64,000 nucleotides of DNA from JAVBQB01 sp031549265 (GTDB taxonomy: Bacteria > Bacillota > Clostridia > Oscillospirales > JAVBQB01), in NCBI GenBank assembly GCA_031549265.1, contig JAVBQB010000002.1:744001-808000 (forward strand), in the 5' to 3' direction. Under the pieces are notes generated by a model that had not been told where the DNA came from, made no database searches, and was given only the letters and a program-made list of their open reading frames with translations. Shown one piece after another: positions 22,551-31,783 of the stretch. The number at the start of each line of letters is the position of its first letter. Positions within the stretch are counted from its first letter, which is position 1. A program made the position numbers and the translations under genes.

Positions 22551-23408
22551 ATGCGAGAAGAAACTGAAAAACCGAAACACAGAAGCGATTTGCGTATATA
22601 TTTCGGAAAGAAATACTTTTCATTAAGGAGACACATACGCTGGCTCTTTGGAGGATTTCGGTTTGCCAAACTCAGGGATGAAAAGCTGAATTATCCTCAT
22701 TACACTCACAGTACGCCGCTGCTCAGAAAGCTGAGAAATGTGGATATGTATATGCAACACAATAAGATAATTAATCTTGGGATAGCGCTTAAGAAAGTGA
22801 ACAATGTTGTGCTGTACCCCGGAGAGACTTTTTCATATTGGAAACTCATCGGCAAGCCGACCCGACTGAAAGGGTACAGGGAAGGGATGGTCTTGCAGCT
22901 TGGCACGGTCAAAGCAGGAACGGGCGGCGGGTTGTGCCAGTTATCAAATCTGATATACTGGCTGACCGTGCACACTCCGCTTACAGTAACCGAACGCCAC
23001 CGCCATGGATTCGACGTTTTTCCGGACTCGAACAGGTCTCAGCCGTTCGGCAGCGGCGCGACGTGCCTCTACAATTACGTAGATTTGATGATCAAGAACA
23101 ACACGGGTCAGAAATTTCAGCTTCAAGTGGAAATGAACGAGGGCGAATTGAAAGGCAGCTGGATGTCGGATTTCCCTCCAAATTACAGATACGAGGTTTA
23201 CGAGAGGGAGCACTTCTTTCAGACAGAGTACTGGGGAGGAGTTACAAGGCACAATCTGCTTTACAGGCGCGTTTATGACCTAGACGACATTCTGCTTGCT
23301 GATGAATATGTTGTTGAGAACCATGCGATAACCATGTATTCGCCGTTTCTCCCCGATGGTGAGGATAAGTCCGGAGCGCGCGGCGTTGAAGGCAAAGAAA
23401 TTACATAA
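22551..23408 (+). CDS. VanW family protein
   Basis: 285 residues with the VanW domain (about 60-230): NVVLYPGETFSYWKLIG, then GGGLCQLSNLIYWL and ERHRHGFDVFPD. VanW is named from vanB-type vancomycin clusters, but its activity is unknown and most members have nothing to do with resistance. No signal peptide or membrane helix, unlike the longer YoaR-type members. GGGGGT site 5 bases before the ATG. It has no van genes near it. Confidence 0.85.
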   Translation: MREETEKPKHRSDLRIYFGKKYFSLRRHIRWLFGGFRFAKLRDEKLNYPHYTHSTPLLRKLRNVDMYMQHNKIINLGIALKKVNNVVLYPGETFSYWKLIGKPTRLKGYREGMVLQLGTVKAGTGGGLCQLSNLIYWLTVHTPLTVTERHRHGFDVFPDSNRSQPFGSGATCLYNYVDLMIKNNTGQKFQLQVEMNEGELKGSWMSDFPPNYRYEVYEREHFFQTEYWGGVTRHNLLYRRVYDLDDILLADEYVVENHAITMYSPFLPDGEDKSGARGVEGKEIT

Positions 23409-23410
23409 AA

Positions 23411-23455
23411 TAATAAAGGCAGGCAAACGGGGAATCGAATCCCGCGTTTGCCTGC
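23411..23455 (-). terminator. Terminator of the DHHW/MBOAT operon
   Basis: Twelve-base outer stem AGGCAGGCAAAC with GTTTGCCTGCCT and an inner GGGA/TCCC stem. On the minus strand it is followed by TTATTATTTT. Confidence 0.8.
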
Positions 23456-23473
23456 CTCAACGCTTTACTGCGC

Positions 23474-24925
23474 TTATTTTATCAGGCTGCTCAGCAGTTT
23501 GATATAGCTGCTGTTGTTGATCATGAACGGATAGTTGATAAATATAACGTCGTTTATCGACTGGGATTTGACAAACGCGGGCAGATCAAAGGAGGGCTTG
23601 TTCTTCTTGTTGAATTCGCGGGGATCGATCACAAAGACCCTTTCGTAGTGCGACGTCAGGAAAGGTACGAATGCGTTTCCGTAAGATTCTTTGACGACGA
23701 TGCAGCTTTTGCCGTTCTTTACTCCGGTTTCGATCGCGCAGAGCGGCGTGTCGCCGCTGATAAAGCACAGGTAGTAATTACCGACGTTCTTGTCGCCCAT
23801 TTTAGTGTTCACGACTGAAATCGGGATTCCGTCTTCCATCTTCGCGTCCTTATAATATTTAGCTGAACAGTCGACGATTGGAACATAATAGTCCACATAA
23901 TCCGGATTATCTTTCAGGATTTTGCTCTGGGCGTACTTGGAAGTAAAGCGGAACATGCTGCCAACGAAGCCCTCATACCTGCCGGTTTCAAACTGCTCAA
24001 GCGGAACGGCGGACAGTCCGGCGGACTCGCAGTAAGCGATATACGCGTAATATGCTCCGAGAGCGGTCCAGTGGTGGTCGGTGCGGAAGAAGATATATTT
24101 GTCGACATTGGCGCGCAGCTTTGAGTAGGCATCGACGCCCACAACGTTGCTGAGTTGGCCGTACAGCTTGTCGATCATGTCCTTCTGCGAACGCGCACCC
24201 GAATGCATTGATTCCGGCGTATAGAATTCGGCGCCATTCGGCGCGGCGATAGCGTAAACCTTCGAATCCGGCATGACGGCAGCCATTTTGTTCATGACCT
24301 CGGCGTATGAGGTAAGCGCCGACGGAACGGCATAGGGTATTTCCATCGCCCGCGTTCCGATGATAATAATGCTGCTTCCGGCCTTGACCACATCGTCCTC
24401 GTCCGGATTGTCAAGCGGCGGCATGGTCGGAGCGGGCGTTGGCGTCGCTGTTGCGGCGGGCACATTGGGCGAAGGGTTCGCGTCGGATGGGGGTGAGGCG
24501 GATGCGGTCTGAGGTGACGGAGAGGGATTGTCGCCGGAGAATTCGCGTTCAAGCGCGTCAAGCGATTCGCCGCCGCCCTCGACGTTAACGCCCTCATGAG
24601 CTATAACAAGAGCGCTGTCGCCTCCGCTGAAATAGTAGAAAGAGTTCATGGCGCCGTTAACCCGCATGAAAGCCTCGCGCAGAGGAAATGTGTCGGCATA
24701 GTACTCCTCAAGGTCGCGCGTGTATTTTCCTGTAAAGAGAGTTGTCGGATCAAGCGACGGTCTGGCTTTGAGCACCCGGTTTTCATCTGCAGAAACTGTC
24801 GGATCGTGATCCAGCACACTCCATATTCCGAATATCACAAGCGGGACGACAAATATAGCAATTACGGCCACCTGCCATTTTTTCGCCCTGATTACTTTCC
24901 TGTATTCTCGTGAACCTCTTTTCAC
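23474..24925 (-). CDS. DHHW family protein, AlgX/DltD-like
   Basis: A 483-residue protein with one N-terminal membrane helix (residues 17-38) and an external domain carrying the family signature FFRTDHHWTALGAYYAY (about residues 275-291). A Pro/Ser/Thr-rich linker lies at about 135-190. DHHW proteins sit beside MBOAT acyltransferases and are related to AlgX/AlgJ SGNH-type enzymes that complete acetylation of exported polysaccharide. The gene starts with GTG and a weak site. It follows the MBOAT gene after 99 bases, so the pair probably works together. The polymer modified is unknown. Confidence 0.85.
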   Translation of the reverse strand: MKRGSREYRKVIRAKKWQVAVIAIFVVPLVIFGIWSVLDHDPTVSADENRVLKARPSLDPTTLFTGKYTRDLEEYYADTFPLREAFMRVNGAMNSFYYFSGGDSALVIAHEGVNVEGGGESLDALEREFSGDNPSPSPQTASASPPSDANPSPNVPAATATPTPAPTMPPLDNPDEDDVVKAGSSIIIIGTRAMEIPYAVPSALTSYAEVMNKMAAVMPDSKVYAIAAPNGAEFYTPESMHSGARSQKDMIDKLYGQLSNVVGVDAYSKLRANVDKYIFFRTDHHWTALGAYYAYIAYCESAGLSAVPLEQFETGRYEGFVGSMFRFTSKYAQSKILKDNPDYVDYYVPIVDCSAKYYKDAKMEDGIPISVVNTKMGDKNVGNYYLCFISGDTPLCAIETGVKNGKSCIVVKESYGNAFVPFLTSHYERVFVIDPREFNKKNKPSFDLPAFVKSQSINDVIFINYPFMINNSSYIKLLSSLIK

Positions 24926-25024
24926 ACTAGTCCGATCCGCCGCTGCCGGTGCGGCTGGTAAAATCGGGCGCGCCTGTCGGCGGATTTAAGCGCGCCATAT
25001 TTTATGAGTATGAGCCCGTGAAAG

Positions 25025-26422
25025 TCAAAATCTGAAGTAAAGGAAAGGGTTGTAGCTTGCGCCGACCAGCGCCGAAGTACAGAGGAACATCAGCACGGCG
25101 TCAAAGACCAAGGTCGCGACTTCCAGGAATTTTGGGGACGTGTTCCGGATAATATTGACTACATGGCGCGCAAGCGGAGACGCAGCAATTGCGCAGACAA
25201 TGAGCAAGGGAATGTTGTTTGTGAGCGTAATCCACGCCATCTCCGACGTCGCGGGCACTCCTGTGCCGCCAAAAAGTACTCCAAACATAGTCCACATCTG
25301 GGAAAGGTCGGTGAAATAGAAGAGCATCCAGCCCATAAGGACGGCAAACATAGTGTAAAACCATCTGAAGAACCGCGGAATACGGTTTAGAAGCTTGCCG
25401 AGTACATGTTTTTCAAGCACAAGCAGAACAAAGAAATAAAGTCCCCAAAGTACAAAGTTCCAGCTTGCTCCGTGCCATAGTCCGGTCAGTCCCCATACAA
25501 CCAGCATGTTGAAAACCTGCCGGTGACGATTGCCGCCTAAAGGTATGTAGACGTAATCGCGGAAAAATGCGCCGAGTGAGATATGCCATCTTCGCCAGAA
25601 GTCAGTGATAGACTGCGAGATATACGGCAGATTAAAGTTCTCGCCATATTTAAAGCCGAACATCCGGCCGAGACCGATAGCCATATCCGAATAGCCTGAG
25701 AAGTCGAAGTAAATCTGAAAGGCATACAGCGTTATACCCAGCCAGCCCTCAAGGCCGGTTAGAGAACTTGGCGCGCTGTCCAGTAGTCTGGAAGCGACGG
25801 CTCCCGCGTAATTTGCCAGCAGCACCTTCTTAGCCAGTCCGCAAAGAAAACGCGTAACGCCGTAGGAGACGTCGTCAATTGTAATTTTGCGCGATGAAAG
25901 CTGATCGGCAATGTCCGAGTAACGCAGAATAGGCCCTGCAACAAGCTGGGGAAACAACGAAACAAACACCAAAAATTCAAACAGCGACCTGCGCACCTTG
26001 ACTTTATTTCTGTAAACGTCGATGCTGTACGACAGTGTCTGAAAAGTATAAAAGGATATTCCGACAGGGAGCGCGATGTCCAAATGCGGGAGGCCGAGCC
26101 CGGTGAGCCCCGCGATATTGCTGAAGAAAAAGTCCAGATACTTAAAGGTACACAGCAGTCCGATATTTGAGACCAGTGAGGTGATAATTGCGGCTTTTGC
26201 CTGCCATTTACCCCGGTATTTGTCGATAATTATTGCGTCGACATAGTCGACAACCGAACTGAAGACCAGCAATACAACCCAAATCGGTTCGCCCCAAGCG
26301 TAAAAATAGAGCGAAAATATCAGAAGTACAAAGTTTTTGAATTTGATTCCCGGCGCCAGATAATACAAGAGGAGGCAAATGGGCAAAAACTGATAAAGGA
26401 AAACTAGACTGGAAAAAACCAT
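25025..26422 (-). CDS. MBOAT family O-acyltransferase
   Basis: Polytopic membrane enzyme, 465 residues, that moves acyl (usually acetyl) groups across the membrane onto cell-surface polymers (AlgI/DltB type). Many hydrophobic segments; family motifs YFDFSGYSDMAIGLGRMFGF and FWRRWHISLGAFFRDYVYIP, and the catalytic His in GLTGLWHGASWNFVLWG. The start at 26422 has CGGAG eight bases upstream; a longer reading frame begins 27 codons earlier without family similarity. Partner of the DHHW protein downstream. Confidence 0.92.
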   Translation of the reverse strand: MVFSSLVFLYQFLPICLLLYYLAPGIKFKNFVLLIFSLYFYAWGEPIWVVLLVFSSVVDYVDAIIIDKYRGKWQAKAAIITSLVSNIGLLCTFKYLDFFFSNIAGLTGLGLPHLDIALPVGISFYTFQTLSYSIDVYRNKVKVRRSLFEFLVFVSLFPQLVAGPILRYSDIADQLSSRKITIDDVSYGVTRFLCGLAKKVLLANYAGAVASRLLDSAPSSLTGLEGWLGITLYAFQIYFDFSGYSDMAIGLGRMFGFKYGENFNLPYISQSITDFWRRWHISLGAFFRDYVYIPLGGNRHRQVFNMLVVWGLTGLWHGASWNFVLWGLYFFVLLVLEKHVLGKLLNRIPRFFRWFYTMFAVLMGWMLFYFTDLSQMWTMFGVLFGGTGVPATSEMAWITLTNNIPLLIVCAIAASPLARHVVNIIRNTSPKFLEVATLVFDAVLMFLCTSALVGASYNPFLYFRF

Positions 26423-26601
26423 AAATATACTCCGAACGCCCAATGGCAATAATTTCTGTGCCAGAAACCGGGATTTTTCGCATGACGAATAGAATTCTAG
26501 CAAATTGGCGAAAAGAATTCAAGTAAGATGACATAATGTACCAAAAGTGACGAAGGACGCCAAGTTACCGGGGGATAAACATATGCTGGAGTTCCTGTAA
26601 A

Positions 26602-29046
26602 TCAGTACTTTGACTCGGCTATATCGGGCTGCTCGAAGTCGGGTTCATGATACTCGTTTTCAGCCGGAGTCAATATCTTTTCCTCCGGAAACTCGATTTT
26701 AATTTTAACTGAAGCGAGCGGCAGGTCGAGTGATGACGCCATGATGACCGCCTCGCCGGATGTAAGGCGGGAGCGCAGCCAGAACGCCCGGGTACCGCCC
26801 TGCAGCGAGAACTGTGTGGGGCCGATCAGTTCGGCGTCGCCCGCAACGGAAATACTCACGGTGTTGTCGGCGTGAATCAGCAAATTGCCGTTTTGATCCT
26901 CCAGGCGGATGACGACACGCGTCGCGTCATATGTGCGGGACGGGAACAGCGTTTCCCTGTCAGGCACGAGCACAAGGCGAATATCCGCAAAAGGCTCGCG
27001 GACGACTGTTACCGCGAGACTGTCGTCTATATAACCTTCAAACTTCCAACTGTCGTTCGCGCAGGTATTTCTTTTAGCGAGCTTTTTGTAAATCGCCTTG
27101 ATATCCTCCGGAGTGAGGCCAAATTTCTTCAGCTCGCTTTTCATTTGCTGGCGCCGGATAAACGATGGTTTTTCGTCGGCGTATTCGCCGTCTCTGATGA
27201 TTTCGCGCACTCTTTCGATGTTTTGTTCAGTCACGCCGTTATCAAAAAGCAGCGTTTCCCCGATCAAATCCCTGAGCACCATCGGGGGATGGGGCAGAGA
27301 GGGATAGCTGGTTTTGTCAGGGTAGAGAGTGCAGAGCGGCGCGCTGTTTCTGATGACTTTGACATAATCGCAGTTGGTGAAGATGAAAAAGGGACTCGCG
27401 CCCGCGCACCCAACGTCGGCGCTGCTCATCGCATACGGCACAGACAGAACCGGGCGGATGCTCTGCTGCGAGGCGTAAAACGCCGCGGACGGCTTTGGAA
27501 TGCGGAACATATCCGTAACTCCGTGATAGCAGACCGAATCGCCGTTTTGAAGTCCGCCTTCGGAAATGTAGTCGGCAAAGGAAGAGCCCGCCGCTCCAGC
27601 AATTGACGAATCGGCATACATTTTATCCAGCACGCGGGCGTGGCGAAGCGCCTGATCCACGTGTAAACAGCAGTGGTCGGAGGGCTTAACGGGATTCAGG
27701 TGTCCCGTATGTCCGGCAACAATATAAGGAGTATCGGGGTGGGTCATTGCCGGTGTGTTTATCAGGTGGTCAAGAGAGTCGCCGATGTTTTCGATATATG
27801 CGAACACGTCCTCCGGAATCGTTTCTGAGGCGATCCCACGCGCGCCGACAGTTTGCCTGGTGCTGTCGTAGGAGCGCGATATCATATTTGCTTTTTCAAA
27901 AAGTTCGTCTCCGTCTTCGACTTCGCTTACGCGCACGCCCCAGAGAATTATGCTCGGATGATTGCGATCGCGGCGGATCATTTCCGCAAGGTTGGTCAAG
28001 TACACCTCGCGCCAGTCGTCCTCGCCGACGTGCCGCCAGCCCTGCATTTCGGAGATGACCAGCAGTCCGATCTCATCGCACCTGTCGAGAAAATGTCTAG
28101 ATGGAGCGCCGCCTGCCGCCCAAACCACGTTGACGCCGAGCTCATGCTTCAAAATATCCGCGTCGCGGGCATGAATTTCGGCAGGCATCGCGGAGCCGAC
28201 ATATGGAAAGCTATTATATCTTCGCAATCCGCGGAGCTTTATATGCTCTCCATTCAGGTAGAATCCGTCCGAATGAAATTCGACTTCTCGAAAACCAAAT
28301 CGCTGTTCATATATATCCTTGCCCTCAAGTGAAACCCTGATCGTATAAATGTGCGGCTGGTCAATTGTCCAGTGCACTATGTCATCAACGCTGAAACGTG
28401 CCGACAGCTTGTCCGAATCAACCGACGCGGTATGTCGTTTGCGTATAATCCCGTTGTCGTGCAATACGATGGCAATCTGGCCGGAATGTGCCTTTGAGAG
28501 TGAGATATCGATGTCCAGATCACCGGCGTTTGGCGTCAGATTTCTTGTGCGCACAAAAATATCGGTGACATAAGGGTCGCCGACGGACTCAAGCCAGACT
28601 TCGCCGTGCAGACCGCAGGGAACGGGCACCGAAGCCGGGCCGCCGAAAGGCGGTATCTCGGCGTCTGCCCTGCCGTCGGACATCACAACCAGAACATTAC
28701 CGGTGTCCCTGCACTGATCGGTGATGTCCACCGAGAATGGGGTATACGCGCCCCTGTGGTCACAGATAAACCGAGAGTTGAGATAAACCTCGGTGTATGA
28801 AGCCGCGCCGTCAAAATGCAGAATGAGCTTGCCGCGCTTCATTTCACGCGACAGGTCAAAACGTTTTCGATAACATCCGATAATATTCAGTTTGGCGTGA
28901 TCGATATAATTCAGCGGCAGCCTCGGACTTGAATGAGGCAAATCGACGGAGTGAAAATAAGAATCGTCGAAGAATTCCGAAGTGAAATCCTTGGCGTAAT
29001 CATTAAGGTATTTCCAGCCAAAATTCAGGAATTGATGATTGCGCAT
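26602..29046 (-). CDS. Glycoside hydrolase family 2-like protein, nucleophile apparently missing
   Basis: 814 residues in the GH2 order: sugar-binding jelly roll (about 1-165, with FDGAASYTEVYLNSRFICDH), Ig-like domain (165-260), TIM barrel (260-560), and C-terminal beta domains. The barrel has RNHPSIILWGVRVSE; Glu375 corresponds to the acid/base of the usual WGVRINE. Where relatives have a Thr-Glu-Tyr nucleophile, this one reads PYIVAGHTGHLNP, with Gly445 at the Glu position. No signal peptide, so cytoplasmic. Start chosen by GGAGAA before 29046. It may be inactive, use another residue, or bind sugar. Confidence 0.8.
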   Translation of the reverse strand: MRNHQFLNFGWKYLNDYAKDFTSEFFDDSYFHSVDLPHSSPRLPLNYIDHAKLNIIGCYRKRFDLSREMKRGKLILHFDGAASYTEVYLNSRFICDHRGAYTPFSVDITDQCRDTGNVLVVMSDGRADAEIPPFGGPASVPVPCGLHGEVWLESVGDPYVTDIFVRTRNLTPNAGDLDIDISLSKAHSGQIAIVLHDNGIIRKRHTASVDSDKLSARFSVDDIVHWTIDQPHIYTIRVSLEGKDIYEQRFGFREVEFHSDGFYLNGEHIKLRGLRRYNSFPYVGSAMPAEIHARDADILKHELGVNVVWAAGGAPSRHFLDRCDEIGLLVISEMQGWRHVGEDDWREVYLTNLAEMIRRDRNHPSIILWGVRVSEVEDGDELFEKANMISRSYDSTRQTVGARGIASETIPEDVFAYIENIGDSLDHLINTPAMTHPDTPYIVAGHTGHLNPVKPSDHCCLHVDQALRHARVLDKMYADSSIAGAAGSSFADYISEGGLQNGDSVCYHGVTDMFRIPKPSAAFYASQQSIRPVLSVPYAMSSADVGCAGASPFFIFTNCDYVKVIRNSAPLCTLYPDKTSYPSLPHPPMVLRDLIGETLLFDNGVTEQNIERVREIIRDGEYADEKPSFIRRQQMKSELKKFGLTPEDIKAIYKKLAKRNTCANDSWKFEGYIDDSLAVTVVREPFADIRLVLVPDRETLFPSRTYDATRVVIRLEDQNGNLLIHADNTVSISVAGDAELIGPTQFSLQGGTRAFWLRSRLTSGEAVIMASSLDLPLASVKIKIEFPEEKILTPAENEYHEPDFEQPDIAESKY

Positions 29047-29268
29047 AATGTTTCTCCAAGCATGCCGGCGCCGCTTCAAATAACTGTCCAAAATAAGCAG
29101 GATTACGGATAGCTCTTGTCTGGCAACAGTTTTAAGCGGCCTGTTCGGGCATAATTATCAGTTTCCCATATTTACATAAAATTTATGTATATTATACATG
29201 TCGAAATTAGTAAGTGCAACGCAAAATTTCAAGGCATAATCAAAATTTGTTTGAACAGACTACAAGAT

Positions 29269-29826
29269 ATGATAATTGTTGGTGTGTGCGAGAGGCAGAA
29301 CGACTTGTTGGCGAGTGTCATAGCGGTGGCAATCGGTTCGGCAGGAAACAATGTTCTCGAAGTTTCCGCCGCGGGGGCGTGGCGAAACTGGCGCGGAAAT
29401 GGCTTGGAGGTAGCCGTGGTCAGCGTGCCGACGAGATCCGCCTTCGAGGCTTTGGCGCCTCAGATTCTCGTCTTTGATTCAATCGGCGGTTTGCGAGCGT
29501 TTCAAGGAGAGCTCAATCACGACTGGTGCGATACGGTCATTGTACCGGGAGACGCGCCCGAAGCGTTCATGAAAAGTTTTTCGGGCGCTTCGGTAATATC
29601 GTTTGGTATGTCGAGCAGGGATACTATAACTGTATCAAGTGCGTTTGATAAAACTGTGATTTCTTTTCAGCGCGAAATCAGGGCGCTCAGCGGCGCCGGG
29701 ATAGAGGAGCAGGAGATCGTTGTCAATTCGCTTCGAAAACTTGCCCCCGAGCATCTGATGGCGGCAGTCGGCGCGGCGGTTGTACTCGGAGTAAAACCGG
29801 AGGACTTATCGGATATTGTGTTCTGA
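29269..29826 (+). CDS. Conserved-looking protein of unknown function
   Basis: About 185 residues. It starts MIIVGVCERQNDLLASV and looks like an alpha/beta Rossmann-type fold with WCDTVIVPGDAP and SFGMSSRDTITVSSA stretches, faintly like a fragment of a Mur-ligase central domain. I cannot name it. Neither this ATG nor one 28 codons upstream (29185) has a clear ribosome-binding site, so the start is open. It precedes the SSB-like gene by 93 bases on the same strand. Confidence 0.6.
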   Translation: MIIVGVCERQNDLLASVIAVAIGSAGNNVLEVSAAGAWRNWRGNGLEVAVVSVPTRSAFEALAPQILVFDSIGGLRAFQGELNHDWCDTVIVPGDAPEAFMKSFSGASVISFGMSSRDTITVSSAFDKTVISFQREIRALSGAGIEEQEIVVNSLRKLAPEHLMAAVGAAVVLGVKPEDLSDIVF

Positions 29827-29919
29827 AGCCGGTCGTGCCGCCGCCGGTCAACTCCTGTAATAATTTTAGTGGTTGTCAAATATACATTTCGTAAGCTCAC
29901 GATACGAGGTGTATGAAGT

Positions 29920-30516
29920 ATGGCCGAAAAATATAAAAACAGTGCTGAATTTTGCGGTGTGATTTGCAATGAGCCACTATTTTCACACAGAACTCGAAAT
30001 GGAGCATTCTATCTGTTCCCGATTGAAATAAAGAGGCTGTCCGGAACGGTTGATAGAATTAATATTATGGCGGCGGAAGAGCTTGTGGATATGGTGACGC
30101 TGAAAGTCGGTTCGCTGATCCATATCAACGGCTCAATCAGATCGTATAACAACAATAGCGGTGTCGGAAACAGACTGGTGATTTCCGTGTTTGCGCAGGA
30201 GCTCAGCACCGACGCCGCCGAACTGGCAAATCAGGTTTTTCTTGAGGGAGTGCTCTGCAAGCCCCCTGTGTTCCGCAAGACTCCGCTGGGGCGGGAGATA
30301 TGCGACCTAATGCTTGCGGTCGGCAGGGGTTTTGGCCGCGCAGATTATCTTCCGTGTATCGCCTGGGGAGGCGAAGCGCTGAAATGTTCGCAAATGCAGG
30401 TCGGCGGCAAAGTGTCGCTCGAAGGGAGATTGCAAAGCAGAAACTACATAAAAATCGTCGACGGAGCGGAGACTGAAAAAGTCGCATTCGAAATCTCGAT
30501 ATCAAAATTGATCTAA
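29920..30516 (+). CDS. SSB-like protein with two OB folds
   Basis: 198 residues that divide into two related oligonucleotide-binding modules: residues 1-100 (CGVICNEPLFSHRT, then VGSLIHINGSIRSYN) and 105-198 (LEGVLCKPPVFRKTPLGREI, VGGKVSLEGRLQSRNY). The second is close to single-stranded DNA-binding proteins of the PriB/SSB type. No acidic C-terminal tip, so it is a paralogue rather than the main SSB. GAGGTG site before the ATG; terminator directly after. Confidence 0.75.
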   Translation: MAEKYKNSAEFCGVICNEPLFSHRTRNGAFYLFPIEIKRLSGTVDRINIMAAEELVDMVTLKVGSLIHINGSIRSYNNNSGVGNRLVISVFAQELSTDAAELANQVFLEGVLCKPPVFRKTPLGREICDLMLAVGRGFGRADYLPCIAWGGEALKCSQMQVGGKVSLEGRLQSRNYIKIVDGAETEKVAFEISISKLI

Positions 30517-30555
30517 TTAGATCGAATAAGTTTAAAAAACTACATAAAAAGCGCG

Positions 30556-30601
30556 TGCAGAGTATGATTTAATCAAAATTTGTCTACTCTGCATATTTTT
30601 T
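30556..30601 (+). terminator. Terminator after SSB-like gene
   Basis: Nine-base stem TGCAGAGTA (30556-30564) with TACTCTGCA (30585-30593), 20-base loop, then TATTTTTT. Confidence 0.75.
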
Positions 30602-30620
30602 CGATTTTATATCAATATGC

Positions 30621-30649
30621 TTCACTTTTATAAACAATTATATTATAAT
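30621..30649 (+). promoter_or_regulatory. Promoter of the HD-GYP/kinase operon
   Basis: TTCACT (30621-30626), 17 bases, TATAAT (30644-30649), 43 bases before the start codon. Confidence 0.65.
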
Positions 30650-30691
30650 GATTTGTACAAATGGCTCCAATGAAGCTTGAGAGGTTGCTGT

Positions 30692-31738
30692 ATGGAAAGA
30701 GATCTTGTTTTGGTAGTGGACGATATAGAGATTAACCGTGAAATCCTGAAAGAAATTCTGCTTGACGATTACGACGTCATCCAGGCGTCAAACGGATTTG
30801 AAGCGATTGAGCAGATCATGGAACACGGTGAAAAAATCTCGCTGGTGCTCCTCGACATAATGATGCCGGAAATGGACGGATATGAAGTTCTTGACGTGAT
30901 GCGCTCCGGCGGATACCTGCGTAAAATTCCGGTTATCATTATAACCGCGGCGTCCGGCGACGAAAATGAGATCCGGGGGCTGCAATCCGGCGCGTCGGAT
31001 TTCGTCGGCAAACCTTTTTCACCAGAGGTTGTTAAGTGCCGCGCTGCCTCGCAAATCGAACTGAAAAACCACCGCACTCATCTCGAAATGCTGGTTGAGG
31101 AGAACGTGCAGAAAGTTGTTTACGTTCGGGAGACCGTGCTCGAGCTTTTGGCTTCGGTTATTGAATACCGCCATATCGAATCTGGAGAGCATGTCAAGCG
31201 TACGCGCGTCATGGCGGAGCACCTGATGAGGCTTATCAAAAAGTCCCGCCTTATGGACGACGAAATGAGCCGCATCAACATTAACATGGTTGCAAAGGCC
31301 GTTCCGCTGCATGATATAGGCAAGATCAGCACCCCGGATCACATTTTGCTGAAACCGGGAAAACTCACAAATGAAGAATTTGAAATAATGAAAGAGCACA
31401 CGACAAGGGGCGCTCAGATCATTTCTGAACTGAAGGATATCGAGGATCCCGTTTATTTGCAGTATTGCCACGATATATGCCTTTCGCATCACGAAAAGTG
31501 GGATGGGACCGGTTACCCGAACAAACTGACAGGGCCGGAGATCCCTTTTGTAGCGCGCATCATGTCGATTGTCGATGTTTATGACGCTCTGACTAGCGAG
31601 CGCGTGTACAAGGCGGCGTTCACACAGGAAGAGGCGGTCAAGATTATCGACGAGGGCAAGGGGCGCGCGTTCGACCCGATCATAACCCAAATTTTCATTG
31701 AGAACGCCGATAGCTTTATGGATCTGAAGATGATTTAA
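30692..31738 (+). CDS. Response regulator with HD-GYP domain
   Basis: 348 residues. Receiver domain (1-125) with phospho-acceptor Asp55 in LVLLDIMMPEMDGYEV and the conserved Lys in FVGKPFSP. HD-GYP domain (about 145-340) with HD at 207-208 (PLHDIGKI), the second His pair LSHHEKWDGTGYP, and GYP at 274-276, so the metal site and signature for cyclic di-GMP hydrolysis look complete. Start at 30692, after GAGAGG; the upstream Met is less likely. It lies 45 bases ahead of a hybrid kinase that could control it. Confidence 0.93.
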   Translation: MERDLVLVVDDIEINREILKEILLDDYDVIQASNGFEAIEQIMEHGEKISLVLLDIMMPEMDGYEVLDVMRSGGYLRKIPVIIITAASGDENEIRGLQSGASDFVGKPFSPEVVKCRAASQIELKNHRTHLEMLVEENVQKVVYVRETVLELLASVIEYRHIESGEHVKRTRVMAEHLMRLIKKSRLMDDEMSRININMVAKAVPLHDIGKISTPDHILLKPGKLTNEEFEIMKEHTTRGAQIISELKDIEDPVYLQYCHDICLSHHEKWDGTGYPNKLTGPEIPFVARIMSIVDVYDALTSERVYKAAFTQEEAVKIIDEGKGRAFDPIITQIFIENADSFMDLKMI

Positions 31739-31783
31739 CTTTCCCTGAATTTTCTTTCCGCATGAAATTTTTGTGGAGGATTT

